Positions 31,098 through 42,815 are shown, counted from the stretch's first letter. The stretch is 64,000 bases of DNA from Adiantum capillus-veneris (GCA_014529385.2 CM043952.1:53276119-53340118), one strand, 5' to 3'. The notes: generated by a model from the letters alone, not told the origin. A program made the numbers and translations.

Positions 31098-31974
31098 GTC
31101 AGACGAGGACGAAGCTTGACCCGCAGGCGCATGGAAACAACTAGGTGGGTGTCAAATCACCTACTCGACCTTCTAATGACAATCACTACTAAGGAAATCA
31201 AATCTAAGTTCTAAAATACACAAGTGACTGAAATTTGTACTACGAACGAATGCTATGCGAAACAGGATCTAGAATCATTGAATCGATCTCAAACTCAAGG
31301 GGAAGTCTATACACTAGGTAAGAACAACACCCTTAAGACTTGAACTGCAAAATCAACCTATAACCACTCCGTGCGGTAAACGCGTATGAAGACAGGCCGA
31401 AAAATACAGGTGACCGAAACTTGACCCCGATGGTACTAATGTGTAGCTCTACTCGTTGTGGTTCTATAGATGTGCTGCACACTCTATTCCGACACACGAG
31501 TTGGAAGAAAACTCACACCGAAGCTCGTAGGAACTTACCACACATAGAAGCCGATAGCGCGCACTCTTGGTATCAGTGCGTAGCTCTCACCGTTGCTAAC
31601 ACAATGGCGGTGTCGCTTCTCCAATGGCGGCTCCGTAGCTCGCGTAGCAAGTAGATAAGACTCTCTCTCTCTCTCACTCTCTCTCAGACACAGTCACGGC
31701 GCTCAAAAACTCACTTTGATTAATAATCTGAATCCCCTTAGGTTACAAAACTTTGGCTTATATACCTCAGCCTTGGAGGTGAGAACATCTCTAACTAATT
31801 ACATCAGCAAGTGAAATTACTTCGGGATTACAAGCTGGAAACTCAATTGAGTCCCGTTACTTAATGAATGGCTCAATTCAAAATCAATGTCGGAAAGACA
31901 TTTATTACAATCAATGGTTACAAAAATGATGAGTGTGAGCAAAAATGTGGGTGTGATCCTCTGCTGGCTCAACA
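31098..31974 (-). mobile_element. solo LTR related to the LTR of element C
   Basis: It starts TGTCAGACGAGGACG and ends CTGGCTCAACA. Several blocks correspond in order to the element C LTR: GACCCGCAGGCGCATG versus AACCCGTAGGTGCATG, GTGCGTAGCTCT, the AGATAAGACTCTCTCTC versus GGATAAGACACACTCAC tract, and ATTACAAGCTGG versus ATTACAAAGTGG. It interrupts gag of element B between codons that otherwise fit. No clear 5-bp duplication is visible. Strand is assigned by analogy with C. It represents a second, older family member. Confidence 0.7.
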
Positions 31975-32682
31975 CTAGTTTTCAAAGTCGAAGACCGGGA
32001 CCGCAATAAGGATGCAGTGAACATCTTTCTCAGTAAATGGGATGGAATTCATGCCTTACGGCGAACTCCGGATGCAGTAAGAGCTTTGCAAACGAGCTTA
32101 ACTCTGGAAGGTAAGGCCTACAAATGGTGGATGTCTCTCAAGGAGAATAACATCATACCACAGAGTTGGAAAGCCTTTGAATCAATATTTAGCAAAAAAA
32201 AATTGCCTACAAACGAGGCTGATCAAAATTGGACCGCTTGGGACACGTGCTCCATGTGCCAATTTCCGTCCCTCCTTGAATATATCTCTCACTATAGAGA
32301 CGTCATCCTCAAGTTGGAAGGATTGGATACCTTTCAACAAGTACAAGGGTTCATACGAGGGCTGACTCCAGAACTTAAGAAGTACGTCAAATCTCAGGAC
32401 CCTAAAACACTTGAGGAAGCCATAGTGAAAGCACATACTCATGATGATCCTGATGATAAGAAAACACATAACAGTCACGTGCCTACTAGTACACATAGTA
32501 ACACACACACTCAGTACGGGCACAATAAAAGAAAATTTATAGTTGCAAATTCAGATGCATCTAAAAAAGGTCCTCTCTTCCCTGAGGATTTTGATAAGGC
32601 CAAGAAAGAGAAGCTATGTTTTCAATGCTTAGGAAGAGGCCATGGCAAAAAGGATTGTCCCAAGGGGAAATCTGCTGCGTAG
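31975..32682 (+). pseudogene. gag of element B, C-terminal part with zinc knuckle
   Basis: The frame is open across 32017-32682 and begins before it. It has the typical retrotransposon gag core (ALQTSLTLEGKAYKWWMSL, YISHYRDVILKLEGLDTF, FIRGLTPELKKYVKSQDP) and a CCHC knuckle, CFQCLGRGHGKKDC, near the end. It is the continuation of the part at 30646-31097 after removal of the solo LTR. Confidence 0.85.
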
Positions 32683-32697
32683 GGGAAGGAGAAAGCA

Positions 32698-32985
32698 GTG
32701 CACACGGTGCAACTACTGCCTCTCGAGTCTTCCTCCAAGTCTTCTATAGTGGAAGTAACACACAATGAGGTGGTGCATGAATGCTGTCTCACAGCTTCCA
32801 TGTGGCAACAGACCTTTGGACCACATGAGTTAGTACGTATGCACGGATATTTGCAAGGGCACAAGGTGCGCATCTTGGTAGATGACGGTGCTACACACAA
32901 TTTTATCAATTATGGATTGGTGAAAAAACTCAAATTGCCTCAAACTCCAAGTACCCACCGCTAAAAGGTAGCAATGATTAATGGA
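32698..32985 (+). pseudogene. protease of element B, N-terminal half
   Basis: The segment contains VRILVDDGATHNFINYGLV, a retropepsin active site where the usual D-S-G is D-D-G. It is cut after AMING by the insertion of element C. The other half resumes at 51718. The TAG at 32680 separates it from gag. Confidence 0.85.
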
Positions 32986-33908
32986 TATTTTAGGGCAAAA
33001 CTACTCCCCTGTTCATACTCACGAGCACGACACAGACAACATACTTATCATCCGATGACACGACTAACCCGTAGGTGCATGTAGGCAATCTCGTTAACTT
33101 GTCAAGCTGAGACCAATCTACACATACGCACTTTTATGATGCATCAATCACTAACCCTGATAGATTGCAACCCACTCTATCCCTTAACGCTCACAACACA
33201 GTTTACACGTCCAATGAACTCGGAATCGCATCAAACTTACTAGGCACCATCCTCTCACTAGGACATATTTACCTATAAGTCTAATCTCACCAGATTAGAA
33301 CCCTAGCTATCTCGAATACTGTCGCGATAGACCAACAGGTCATAATCCAAAAGTGGACGAAACTTAAGTTTATCAGTATCTATGTGTAGCTAATCTCTTT
33401 CTCATTCCATGAAGCACTTGATTATTGAAAACAGACACCGTTTGTGCTACTTACAAGCACAACAAGCTCGAGGAAGAATCGATCGCGATCAACTCGAAAC
33501 GGCGAATGCGTGGCGTGGGTGCGTAGCTCTCGGAGAGACTACCGCGATGGTGTGGTCGCGTCATGAATCCGGTGAGGGAGAAGTGCGTAGCGAAGAGGAT
33601 AAGACACACTCACTCTCTCTCTCTCTCTCTCTCAGACTCGTACGACACATGATTAATTCAAAAAATGTTATTCCAAAATGGTTCTAAGGTGACTTTTATA
33701 CTTTAGTCACCTTAGCTCAAAAATGTACATGGGGTTCTCTTGCTCATGATTACAAAGTGGGAACAAATCCGAGTCCTGACTAACTGACTAATATTTACAT
33801 AATCCAGACGAATGGATCAAAATGATAAAACGTCTTTGACATAAATGGAATTTGATATGCTTTACAAGATGGGCTCATTACAACAGTTGGACCAATGGGG
33901 CTCCAACA
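32986..33908 (-). repeat. 3' LTR of element C
   Basis: Its plus-strand left end is TATTTTAGGGC (TGTTTTAGGGC in the other copy) and its right end GGGGCTCCAACA. It contains a CT microsatellite at about 33613-33632 and half of the C palindrome (TGTCGCGATAGACC, about 33320). Confidence 0.93.
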
Positions 33909-33922
33909 CTCCCCCCCTCCTA
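33909..33922 (-). promoter_or_regulatory. polypurine tract of element C
   Basis: On the minus strand TTAGGAGGGGGGGAG directly precedes TGTTGGAGCCCC. Confidence 0.85.
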
Positions 33923-33956
33923 ATTCATGTCTACCACAACATGATCGTCTTTGTCT

Positions 33957-36900
33957 TCATTGTCGTTGTCGTCTTTCGTGGTTGATTTGATGTAGAAACG
34001 CATCATAGCGCATAGACTCACTTGCCATTAATGGGCCAATTTTTTTTGACTTGTACATGAAGAAGCCCGTGTAAAATGCTTCTTCAAAGGTTTGGAGATG
34101 GTAGCTTGGCAGAAACATCAGCCGTTTGAAATAGGCATACAATACTGGCTCTATCAGTGGCCCACTTAAATTGTATGACAACTCTGAGATGCTCCTTTCA
34201 GTATTCATATACTCTGATGTCCAGCTTTCTGAGAAGACTGTGAGACAGGCCAAAAATGTTCGAGCTATCTTACATAGCATCTTGCAGGATAGGTCAGGAG
34301 AGCCTCCAAATCCTGCTATGGCGCCCTGCAGGGTTTTCACCATGTAAGAACCGGATATTCTCTCTCCCTCTGTTGGCCCTGGCATTACTGGATAATTCAG
34401 CCATGTTGGATTTCTGCTCTGTAGTGCTTTATGTTGGCTGTAGGTGTATGTTCGGGGAGTTGGGCAAAACATTCTGTCATTCCTTAGTTCAAGCAGTGCG
34501 TTGACTAAGTGGATCAGGTTATTAGGATGATCCAATAGCCATTGACGCCTCCACTTTGACTGGCTGTCCACTATTCTGTTTTGCTGTTCCCTATCTTGTA
34601 CTTCTCCTTCAAATACTGGCACTTGTTCTTCTTTTTCGAGCTGCCGTTGATGTGTTAGAGTCTCATACTTCAACAGAGCATAGGGTAACATAGGTGCATT
34701 CCATTCCTGCCGTAGCTCTGCTACTATTTTGCCTGATCTGGAAAGCCCTTGTAGCAACTCCTTTTCGAGTTGCATAGCCTTGTACCATATCATTTCTGTT
34801 TGTTTTTCCATTTGCTCGGCCAGCCTCTGCTCTTCCAATTTCGTGACTGAATCTTCTTCTGTCTCTTGGTCTTTGGAGCCGGTTTGATCAGTCTGCGTAT
34901 GCGCCTCCTGTTCATGTGAATCTTCGTCGTACTCATCTTGACCCCCATAAACTTCGACGAGTCCAGCCAAATTCGTTGTTACTGGCTCCATGTGCACTCG
35001 TACCTGTCCTTGGTGCTGCCTTGCACTTTGTAGACTTGCGATTTGTGCGGTCATTGTGCTACTATTGATTTGTAGAGCTTGAAATTCCATGTCTTTTTTA
35101 GTTGCCGACTCCTCTAGCTGTTTTATCCTGATGTGCAAGTTTTCATTTTCTTCCCTGAGTGATTTGGAAACAATGCTTTCCATTTCACTGTCAGGAGCTG
35201 GTCCTTGTTGTTGTTCACTTTGCAAGTCTGAAATTTGTCTTTGTAGTTGATCTTCTGCTCTAAGCGCACTTTCAACAATCATTAAACACTGTTTTCTTTC
35301 CAACTCCAGCTCCCTCTTTAGTGCAGCCACTTCTTGTTCTGGGTGGACTACTGGTGTTGTTGGTAGCGATGTTTTTTGCTTCTTAGCGCGTTCGATTTCT
35401 CTTGCTTGGATATCTGTTACTGCTCTCAAATCTTTGACTTCAATTTGTAAGTCATCGATGACGACTTGCAAACTTTTGATGGTCTCCAGCGCATTTTGCT
35501 TTTCCTTTTCCAACTTTTGGATGTGTTCGTCTCTGTCACTGACATCTTCAAGGAATACGTTTAGTGTATCTTCACATATGGCATTGAAGTCTTCCGACTC
35601 CTGTAAATTGTCTTTGAGAAGATTTACTGTGCCTTTGAGCCCTAATATTTCAGCATCTTTGATGCTGATCAGCTTTAGAGTGTCCTCCCTTTGCTCTTGC
35701 AGTCTCAGAACTTCCCCATCAGTTTTTTGTAGCTTCATTTTGTTGGATCGGTTCTGATCAGCTAGCCATTGACTGTGCAGTCTTGTTCGGTTTAGTATTG
35801 TCGCCATTGACTGCAGATCTTCATCTATAGTAGCTTCCAGCTCAATTTCTTGAGAGGAAGAAGCTTTATCTTTAGTGCGATCCACCTCTTTTTGTTTGCC
35901 TTTATCACTTTGTGATATGGCTCCAGTGTTTGGGTGTCTATCTGTTCCTTCTTCTTCCTCTTCCTCTTCTTCTTGTTCACTGGGCGGTGTGTGAACTCTG
36001 TCATCACGATGTGAGCTTTCTGAATGCAAAGTAGATTCAGCAGATGGGCTAGATTGCCTTTCACTTGTATCTGGCCCTGGAGATGGCAGCGGTGTTTCCT
36101 GATCATGTGAAGTTGGCCTCAGCTGATCCCTCAAAGTTTGGAGATCCTCCTCTTCTAGTAGCAAATCTGGTTCATCCCTAGCATTTCTTTCTTGGATGTA
36201 TTTCTCAAACTAGTCCAGCTAAAAAGCTGGGTTGTTTCTATTCTTTGTTCTCATTGTGAAAGTGCTACTAGAAGGTTTCCAAGTGGCGCCTACATCGCCT
36301 CGTAGAGATCTTTCTAGAGCAAACCCTTCTAGCATCCTTTCCATTTTTGCTATCTTCTGCAACCTGGTGCTGTTTTCCATTTCCGCTTTCCGCTTCTTTA
36401 GTCGGGCATCTCCCTCTTCAGTTCTTTTTTCTTCTTCCATCTTTTCTTGTGTACTTCTTGTCACTCTTTCCAGCTTGCGTCCTCCAATGGTGTTAATAGA
36501 TGCCGACACTTTCCTTTGTGACCTGTCTTTGATATTTTCCCTCAATACCAGCCAGTCGTTCTGATGAGGGGCAGGTGGCAACTGATCTGCCGCGCCTATG
36601 GCATGGTATATTACTCTGGTTAGGACTTCCCCTCCTGCAATGTAATTGGGTCTATCCTGCCTTAGCTTTGTCATTTCTTCAAACAGATATGACGCGTGAT
36701 CTATATAGAACTCACGGGTCATTCCCATAGCCCATGTCAGTGTGGTTGAGATGCTCCTGTGAGGTGTAGTGTATCTTGGCGGCCTTTTGCTGTAGCTCAA
36801 CAAACACTGACTGTAGATCTGTGTCAGTTCTCTTACTTCTGGGTTTGCTATGAGTTCGAAAGAAGGTAGTTTGGACTTTTTCAAGTAAACTGTGAGGGTT

Positions 36901-37370
36901 TTCCTTCTTTCTCTCATGTTTGCTCCTTGATCTGACGATTTCAATGCCTCTTTGATGATCTCCTTGGTGATCTGGATCTCCATCACTTCATTATCCATGC
37001 TTGCCACTCTGCAAGTTCCATCTTCTTGGATAGTCTCTATTAGATGCTCTACCCTCTTGAAATCTATCCCTACTGGTGGTAGTGATACGAAGTTCCACAA
37101 GCCGACTTTTTTGAGCCATGACCTTTGCGGTGATCTTTTCAAGTAATTTTCTGCCTCCTTGGGAATCATCATTGTATCCACTAAGTTTCTTTTGCCATCC
37201 ACATATGAACCTTGATATATCTGAAAGGCCACTGCCTGTTGCACATCTGCAGGTATCTAGGTGGCTGCTGGCTTTAAAGAATTGGGTAGAAGTGCATAGG
37301 GTACTGCACCTTCCGTTGCCAAGTTCTTGCCTTGTCTTTTCCCCGGAGAAGCCTCCATTGATCCAGTCAT
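33957..37370 (-). pseudogene. element C 3' ORF, about 1,137 codons, coiled coil
   Basis: One reading frame runs from ATG at 37370 to 33957, broken only by three in-frame TAG codons (about 37260, 36219 and 36207). Codons 43-382 form a predicted globular region with conserved-looking blocks (RYTTPHRSISTTLTWAMGM, YIAGGEVLTRVIYHA) and a basic, helical end. From 36164 the product has an acidic Ser/Glu start with a run of nine Glu. A long coiled coil follows (heptads around LKLISIKDAEILGLKGTVN and IQKLEKEKQNALETIKSLQ). The last 220 residues are helical and globular (FLPSYHLQTFEEAFYTGFFM). I recognise no domain. Athila/Tat relatives can carry an extra ORF after integrase, so an accessory or structural role is possible, but this is inference. 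Confidence 0.65.
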
Positions 37371-37539
37371 CACAATTATCAGTTAATGCACAAACATAGT
37401 ACTACTCTCCTAAATTGATTACCACTTAATCATGCATCTAGATGAGCCTTCTTAATCCCAGGATTAGTTAAGATAAAATGTTAACAGATAGACAAGCTCT
37501 TCCATTGTGCGACTTTGGCGGCTTCAAATTGATGTTGTT

Positions 37540-38440
37540 GGTGAAGGAGAACAAGTCCAAATGCCTTGAATTTTTGTGTGGTGTATGCTTTCATGGCATG
37601 TAAGGTCACTCCATAAGCCAAAGCTCAAAATCTGTCCATTTACTACTTTTTCTCAGTCTATCGTGATAGACTGGCATTTTTTGGATCTGGGTCCTTTTTT
37701 GCAGTTGTGACTCCACCAATTGGTTTCCCATACCTTGCACATGATCTGACCCCATTTCTACCTCAAATGAATGTCAAGTGACCCCTTTTTGGATCAACTC
37801 CCAATTTTCAAGATTCCCTTCAAGGAGATGTTGGTCTATCTCCTTCATTTTGTGTTGTTTTGGGCTCAAACTTAGTGGGTGGTCATCTTGCATCATGTTG
37901 AAGACAACTGCTAAGTCAAATTTTTGATAAGATGGTCTAGTATCCCTCTGCTTGGTCTATCGCGATAGACTGGGACTTAGTGCCAGTTTGTCATTTTTTA
38001 GCTTTGTGACCATCTGTCTGCCTTCTCCCAGTTGATGCAAGGTTTCTTGACCCCTCACATGTAAATTTTACCAGTTTGCCCTTGAGATGTCCTGCTCTGA
38101 GTCTGAGTTGTCTGCCTGTCTTTCTCAGCTTTCCATATGAGTCCATCTTGGCACCAAATTTGGTGTACTGCCTTCATTTGCTTCTCCAAGTCTAGCTTGT
38201 AAAAATTTGAAAAGTCCTTCCCCCCAATAATTGTTGTAGCAAGTCTATCGCGATAGACTGAGTTTTTGGCCAAAAAAGATTTTTCTTGCACATTGACTTG
38301 ATATTGGTGGTTAACATTCCTTGTTAGCATTCTTCATGAAGCCAAAGTCAAAGTTTCCCTTGTCTAAGTGTAAGTTCAAGTCTATCGCGATAGACTGGAC
38401 ACTTTGTCATTTTTACCAGTTTTTTGATGTTAGTTGACAT
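37540..38440. repeat. degenerate 298-bp tandem repeat with palindrome AGTCTATCGCGATAGACT (3' spacer)
   Basis: The palindrome core TCTATCGCGATAGA lies at 37657 (one mismatch), 37956, 38244 and 38381. Spacings are 299, 288 and 137 bp. Text between copies is related (AATGCCTTGAATTTTTGTGTG; CCATTTTGG or CCAGTTTGCC words). The same repeat occurs in the 5' spacer. Confidence 0.8.
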
Positions 38441-39320
38441 TCATGGTGTTAATAGGCCCTCCTAGACACACACATGTTTGCAGCACTTAGCTGGTCTTGA
38501 AGTCGAAGTAGACCACTTAGGTGATGGTCGCGGTTCCTTTTGGTCTTTGTATGATTCCGGCTATCTTTTACTTCCTTTTGACCTTGCATCCAAGCAGTAA
38601 GTTGTTGTTTTGGTGTTTGAAACACCAAGAACGACCATTTGGACGTCTTTCTGGCATGTTGCCGGCATTTGCCCTAGTGGAAGAGTTTTTTTTCCTGAGT
38701 GGACACATTCCATCTCGTAGTTGACCTCCTTTGGATGTTCCTTGTTGAATTTGGTGTAATTTTGTCACTTGGTCGGCCCGTTAGAATATCGTGACACTTT
38801 GTGCGGTTTTCGTCAGATAGGGACTTTAAGCTCCGTTTTGACGAACTTTTTCATAGCCTAACCCTTCAGTCGGTTTGTCGAGGTTATTGGCTTGCTATCT
38901 ATGAATTTTGGCTCATTTCCGATCACCTTGGTTTATTTTTTGCTGTTTTTAGACAGTTTTTGACCAGAATTGACTCTCTTTATAGTGTATACACATCCCT
39001 AGGGGCTCATGAATGATGATTTGGTCCCCAATTCTGATTAATTACGAGGGCATATTCTTTTTCCAAAAATCACACAATAAAATGCAAAAATGGTTGAAAA
39101 ATTGCTCACAAACATTGCCCTCTAATATATGACATGATGAGTCCGCATTTATGACATGATGAGTCCGCATTGGAATGCCTCCCCCCCCTCCTAGTTGGAG
39201 TCCTCCCGGACGACAGGGTATCGTCAAGGATATGTGTTGTGCATGGGTTTGAACTCGTGCTAATGCAGGCCTTGTAATGTAGCCCTATATGCATGTACGG
39301 TCAATGCATGTAGAAAGAAT
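38441..39320. other. spacer of element C between pol end and tandem repeats
   Basis: No supported gene. A 21-bp word starting ATGACATGATGAG is repeated in tandem at 39129-39149 and 39151-39171. Confidence 0.5.
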
Positions 39321-40553
39321 TTATGCGGTGCAGGAGGAAGGTATAAGCGAGGCACTTATTGGCATTTGTCGTTGAGATTTCCCGATGGTATCTTGAATTG
39401 GCTGGCAGATTTTCTTTGCAAGGAGTAGTTGTAACTCTGCCGCTCGTTGTTTGATTGTTTTCCACTGGTTTTGAATTGGCGTTTGTGATTTCTTTGAAGT
39501 TGATATTGTCGTATCTGGTGAAACATTCTTTCTTTCTACCTTGATGACTTGCGTCTGATACATCCTGGTAGTTTTTGTTGTTGATTTTGTTTGTTTCCTC
39601 GTGCTGTTTGCATTATGTTGCTTGACCTTGACAGTTGTAGATAGCTGCAGGATTGTCATCTTTGTCTGCCCTTCTTGTGTTGTTGGCTCGTTTTGAATTG
39701 GCAATTTTGGCCTCCATACCAATATAGTCCATTGCGTATTTGACAGATTGACTATGTTTCTTTGAAGTTTTGTTGGCTTTCGGTGTTTTGTCTTTTCTTC
39801 AGACTCCTTTTTTATTGGAATTAGGCTGTCGCGCCTTATCCACACTTTGTATTTCCGCTTTTGATGTAATTGTGCCTCGATCAGCTCTGTACGCCGTACC
39901 CAAACTTGCCTGGTTCCCTGCATGGTTGCTGATTTTTGATAAGACGTTGCTGGACTTGTAAACTTTGTTTGTTGTTGGGCAGATTTTTGCGGTGGTATTG
40001 ACTTTTGTTTCCTCCTTGACATGAATTGGTTATATGATAAGAAGGGTTCTGAAAAGTTTTGCTTTCTGAACAGTGCCTCATTCGTATCCAAATCAATGAA
40101 TACCCTGTTAGCTTTCATCCATGACACTGCTAAGATACACGGCATGGCTGATTTACGTGGTGGTAGTACATGGAATTTTGTAGTGTACGGGTATGCCTGC
40201 ACTGTGATTGGTATTATAATAGACCACAACGTGGTCACCTCATCACCCGATGCTAGTTTCAACCTGTGTGTCTCTGGGATCGTCTTCACTGGTCCAAGTT
40301 TGTGAAAGAGCTCAAAGATGATGACACTCATTTTTGCTCCAGTGTCAAGTAATGCATAGATTTCAACTTGTTTTGTGCCTGCATAAGCTTTTATGTAAGG
40401 ACTACACCATGTATCTTCCAAGTCGTCGATGATGCTACAGTCCTGAGCCCTAAGGTCTGTCATGGTCTTTTCTACTTCGTCGCTTTGTATATCCGCTTCG
40501 ATTGTTTGGGATGTTGAAAGAGGATATTCATCAATCATCATTGGGGTGACCAT
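39321..40553 (-). CDS. second retropepsin-like domain with VW repeats, C-terminal to integrase (element C)
   Basis: 410 codons in frame with pol and separated from it by a single TAA at 40593. At residues 66-76 it reads IYALLDTGAKMSV, the aspartic protease active site, near 40346. About 60 residues later comes CILAVSWMKANRVFIDLD, which matches the position of the exit block before a final strand. The C-terminal half is basic and carries repeats of the form V/I-W-x-R/K (RQVWVRRTEL, YKVWIRRDSL, ILVWRPKL). Element A has a matching protease-like tail and VW repeats. Its role is unknown; extra polyprotein cleavage or nucleic-acid binding by the basic tail are possible. Confidence 0.7.
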   Translation of the reverse strand: MVTPMMIDEYPLSTSQTIEADIQSDEVEKTMTDLRAQDCSIIDDLEDTWCSPYIKAYAGTKQVEIYALLDTGAKMSVIIFELFHKLGPVKTIPETHRLKLASGDEVTTLWSIIIPITVQAYPYTTKFHVLPPRKSAMPCILAVSWMKANRVFIDLDTNEALFRKQNFSEPFLSYNQFMSRRKQKSIPPQKSAQQQTKFTSPATSYQKSATMQGTRQVWVRRTELIEAQLHQKRKYKVWIRRDSLIPIKKESEEKTKHRKPTKLQRNIVNLSNTQWTILVWRPKLPIQNEPTTQEGQTKMTILQLSTTVKVKQHNANSTRKQTKSTTKTTRMYQTQVIKVERKNVSPDTTISTSKKSQTPIQNQWKTIKQRAAELQLLLAKKICQPIQDTIGKSQRQMPISASLIPSSCTA

Positions 40554-40592
40554 GTTTATTGTCCTGAGAAACTGCTTTCGTTTAGCAATCCA

Positions 40593-42200
40593 TTACTTTG
40601 CTTCTTGTTGTGCCTGGTCTTGAATTCTTTGTTGTTCCTGTCTATAGATTTTTCCATAATGCAGTTGAAATAACATTTCCGGTGTTAAAGGTAGATGATA
40701 TTTTTTTAAACGACACCCACTAATCCAGTTCGGCATTTCTTTTCCATCTAGTGTCAACAGTTTTACTGCTCCGCTGGACGATATTTCTTGGATCAAATAA
40801 GGTCCCATGCCCCTTTTCTTTAGCTTTTTGGCATGATGTTTAAGGGTGTATACTAAGACATAGTCGTCCGTTTTAAAGTCCTTGTTCTTGACATGTTTGT
40901 CAAAAAACTCTTCCTGTTGTCTTTTTTTTGCATAGATGGCCGCTACAGCATTGAGTCGTAACTCATCTAATTTTTCAAGGTCCTTTAACCGTTTTGAAAG
41001 TTCATGCCCCGTCCAGTCCAATTGTTTGGCTACCCTTAGTGTGGGGATCAAAAAGTCAATAGGAAATATTGTATTTAACCCATATACCATATTAAATGGT
41101 GTAGCATTGAGTGTTGTTTTATATGCAACTCGATAAACCCACAATGCCGAATAGAGCATCTGATCCCAATCTGTTCTTGTTTCACTAACCAATTTCGTAA
41201 GAACCGTGCACAATACTTTGTTGGTCGCTTTCGCTTAGCCATTGGCTTATGGATGATAGGGTGCAGATTTGCGATGAATTACCATAAACTTATTTAAGAG
41301 ATGTTGGATAACTTCATTTACAAAGTGTGTCCCTCTATCACTCACCAGCTTGATTGGAAGGCCATAACGTGTAAACACATATTCATATAAGAATTGTGCC
41401 GTGGTTCTAGCGTCTGCTTTCGTTGTGGCTTTTTCTTCCACCCATTTGGTCATGTAGTCCGTGGCCACTATGATATATTGTGCTTGTGAACGATACGCTG
41501 GTGGAGTGATAGGACCAACAAAGTCCAATCCCCATTTAGCGAACGCTCGAGCACTCATCATTGGTTTTAAAGGCATTTCGTCTCTTTTAACTGGCACCTT
41601 AGTTCGTTGACATTCATCACACCTTTTCACGAATTCTGCTGCATCTTGAATCATGGTCGGTCACCATATACCTGCAACCCTAATGATTTTTACGGTTCTC
41701 TCTGCTGAAAAATGACCACCTTCTATGCCTGCATGAGCCTGTTCCAATAATGGAAAGTAGTCATTTTCATGAGGGACTAACCTCAGCTGGTCATCAGTTC
41801 CTCTTTTGTACAATTGGTCACTAATGAGGGTATACCTATTCGCTTCGATTTGTAAAGCCTTTTGTCTGGCTTTAGACCAATCTCCTGGCAGCTCCTTATT
41901 AGTCAAATAATTCACAATAGCATGACTCCATGCGGGTGCTACTGTCACTTGGTATAATGTGGCATAATCCACAGTGGTATTGGATATGCAAAAGTCGCAT
42001 TTCTTGATGTAATTTGCTACATCGCCTGCCATTCCTGGCCAATACACTCCAAGTCTTCTTAATTGTGCATACATCATTTGATTGCCTCTATGGAATCCCC
42101 CTGTTTGTGTGTGGGCCCCCTCTAGATACGCTTCGTACTCCTCTGGGCCTATACACAATCTTAGAATCCCATCGTTTCCATGATGGTACATTCTTCCCAC
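40593..42200 (-). pseudogene. integrase of element C with two HHCC modules
   Basis: The first module has AHTQTGGFH then KKCDFC (H-x6-H, C-x2-C; about 42125-41990). The second has AHAGIEGGH then KRCDECQRTK (about 41730-41600). A spacer of about 80 residues lies between them. The core has Asp in LDFVGPI and Asp in LVSDRGTHF; at the Glu position the codon reads AAA (Lys), flanked by two stops. The C-terminal part has the usual MGPYLIQEISSSGAV barrel block. Integrase joins cDNA to host DNA; this copy could not. Confidence 0.8.
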
Positions 42201-42815
42201 AGGCATTGTGTAATTTCGTGCTTGTCTAATGTCTTCGACCGTGTGTTTGTCGTCAAGATTCATTCCATATGTCAGCAACGGAATAATTTGTTCTGACCAT
42301 TTCGGTATCATCTCTATATTAAACAGGTATGCGTCTGGGAGATCATCATCTACTCCGATAGCTTTTTCGCCATGTAGTAATCGAGAAAGGTGGTCTGCTC
42401 TTTGATGAGTTTTTCCTTTCTTAACTACTACTGTAAAATCAAACTTCAGCAACACAATGAAACATCTTATAATTCGTCCCGTGTTGCAAGGTTTGTTTAC
42501 TAAGTACAAGAGTGCCTGATGATCCACAAAGAATGTGAATTTGTTTGCGAGTAAGTAGTGCCGAAATTTCTTTAAAGCATATATCATACCCAATCCTTCT
42601 CTTTCAGTGGTAGTATAATTCTTCTCTGCACTGTTGAGTTGTCTACTAGCATAACTGATTGGAAAATCCGTCTTTCCCTCATCTGGTTGTGCTAATATAC
42701 AGCCTATTGCAAATGCCGAAGCATCTACATGTACATGGAAGATCTTTGACCAATCTGGTGCTTTTAGAATTGGTGCAGATACCAATGCATCTTTTAATTT
42801 CTGGAATGACTCCTC

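Noticed and set aside
33957-37370. Envelope-like protein as identity of the 3' ORF of element C.
   Set aside because: The position fits an env-like gene, but no signal peptide, membrane helix or cleavage site is visible; the coiled coil alone is not enough.
37655-38396. Regularly spaced palindromes that superficially resemble a CRISPR-like array.
   Set aside because: Spacing is about 298 bp, spacers are related to each other, and the context is a plant retrotransposon.
39129-39220. Possible hammerhead ribozyme: TGATGAGTCCG repeated, with CGGACGACA downstream that could pair with GTCCG.
   Set aside because: The base before the core is A rather than C, the second core strand reads GACA rather than GAAA, and the loop is about 45 bases. 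The required invariant bases are not met.
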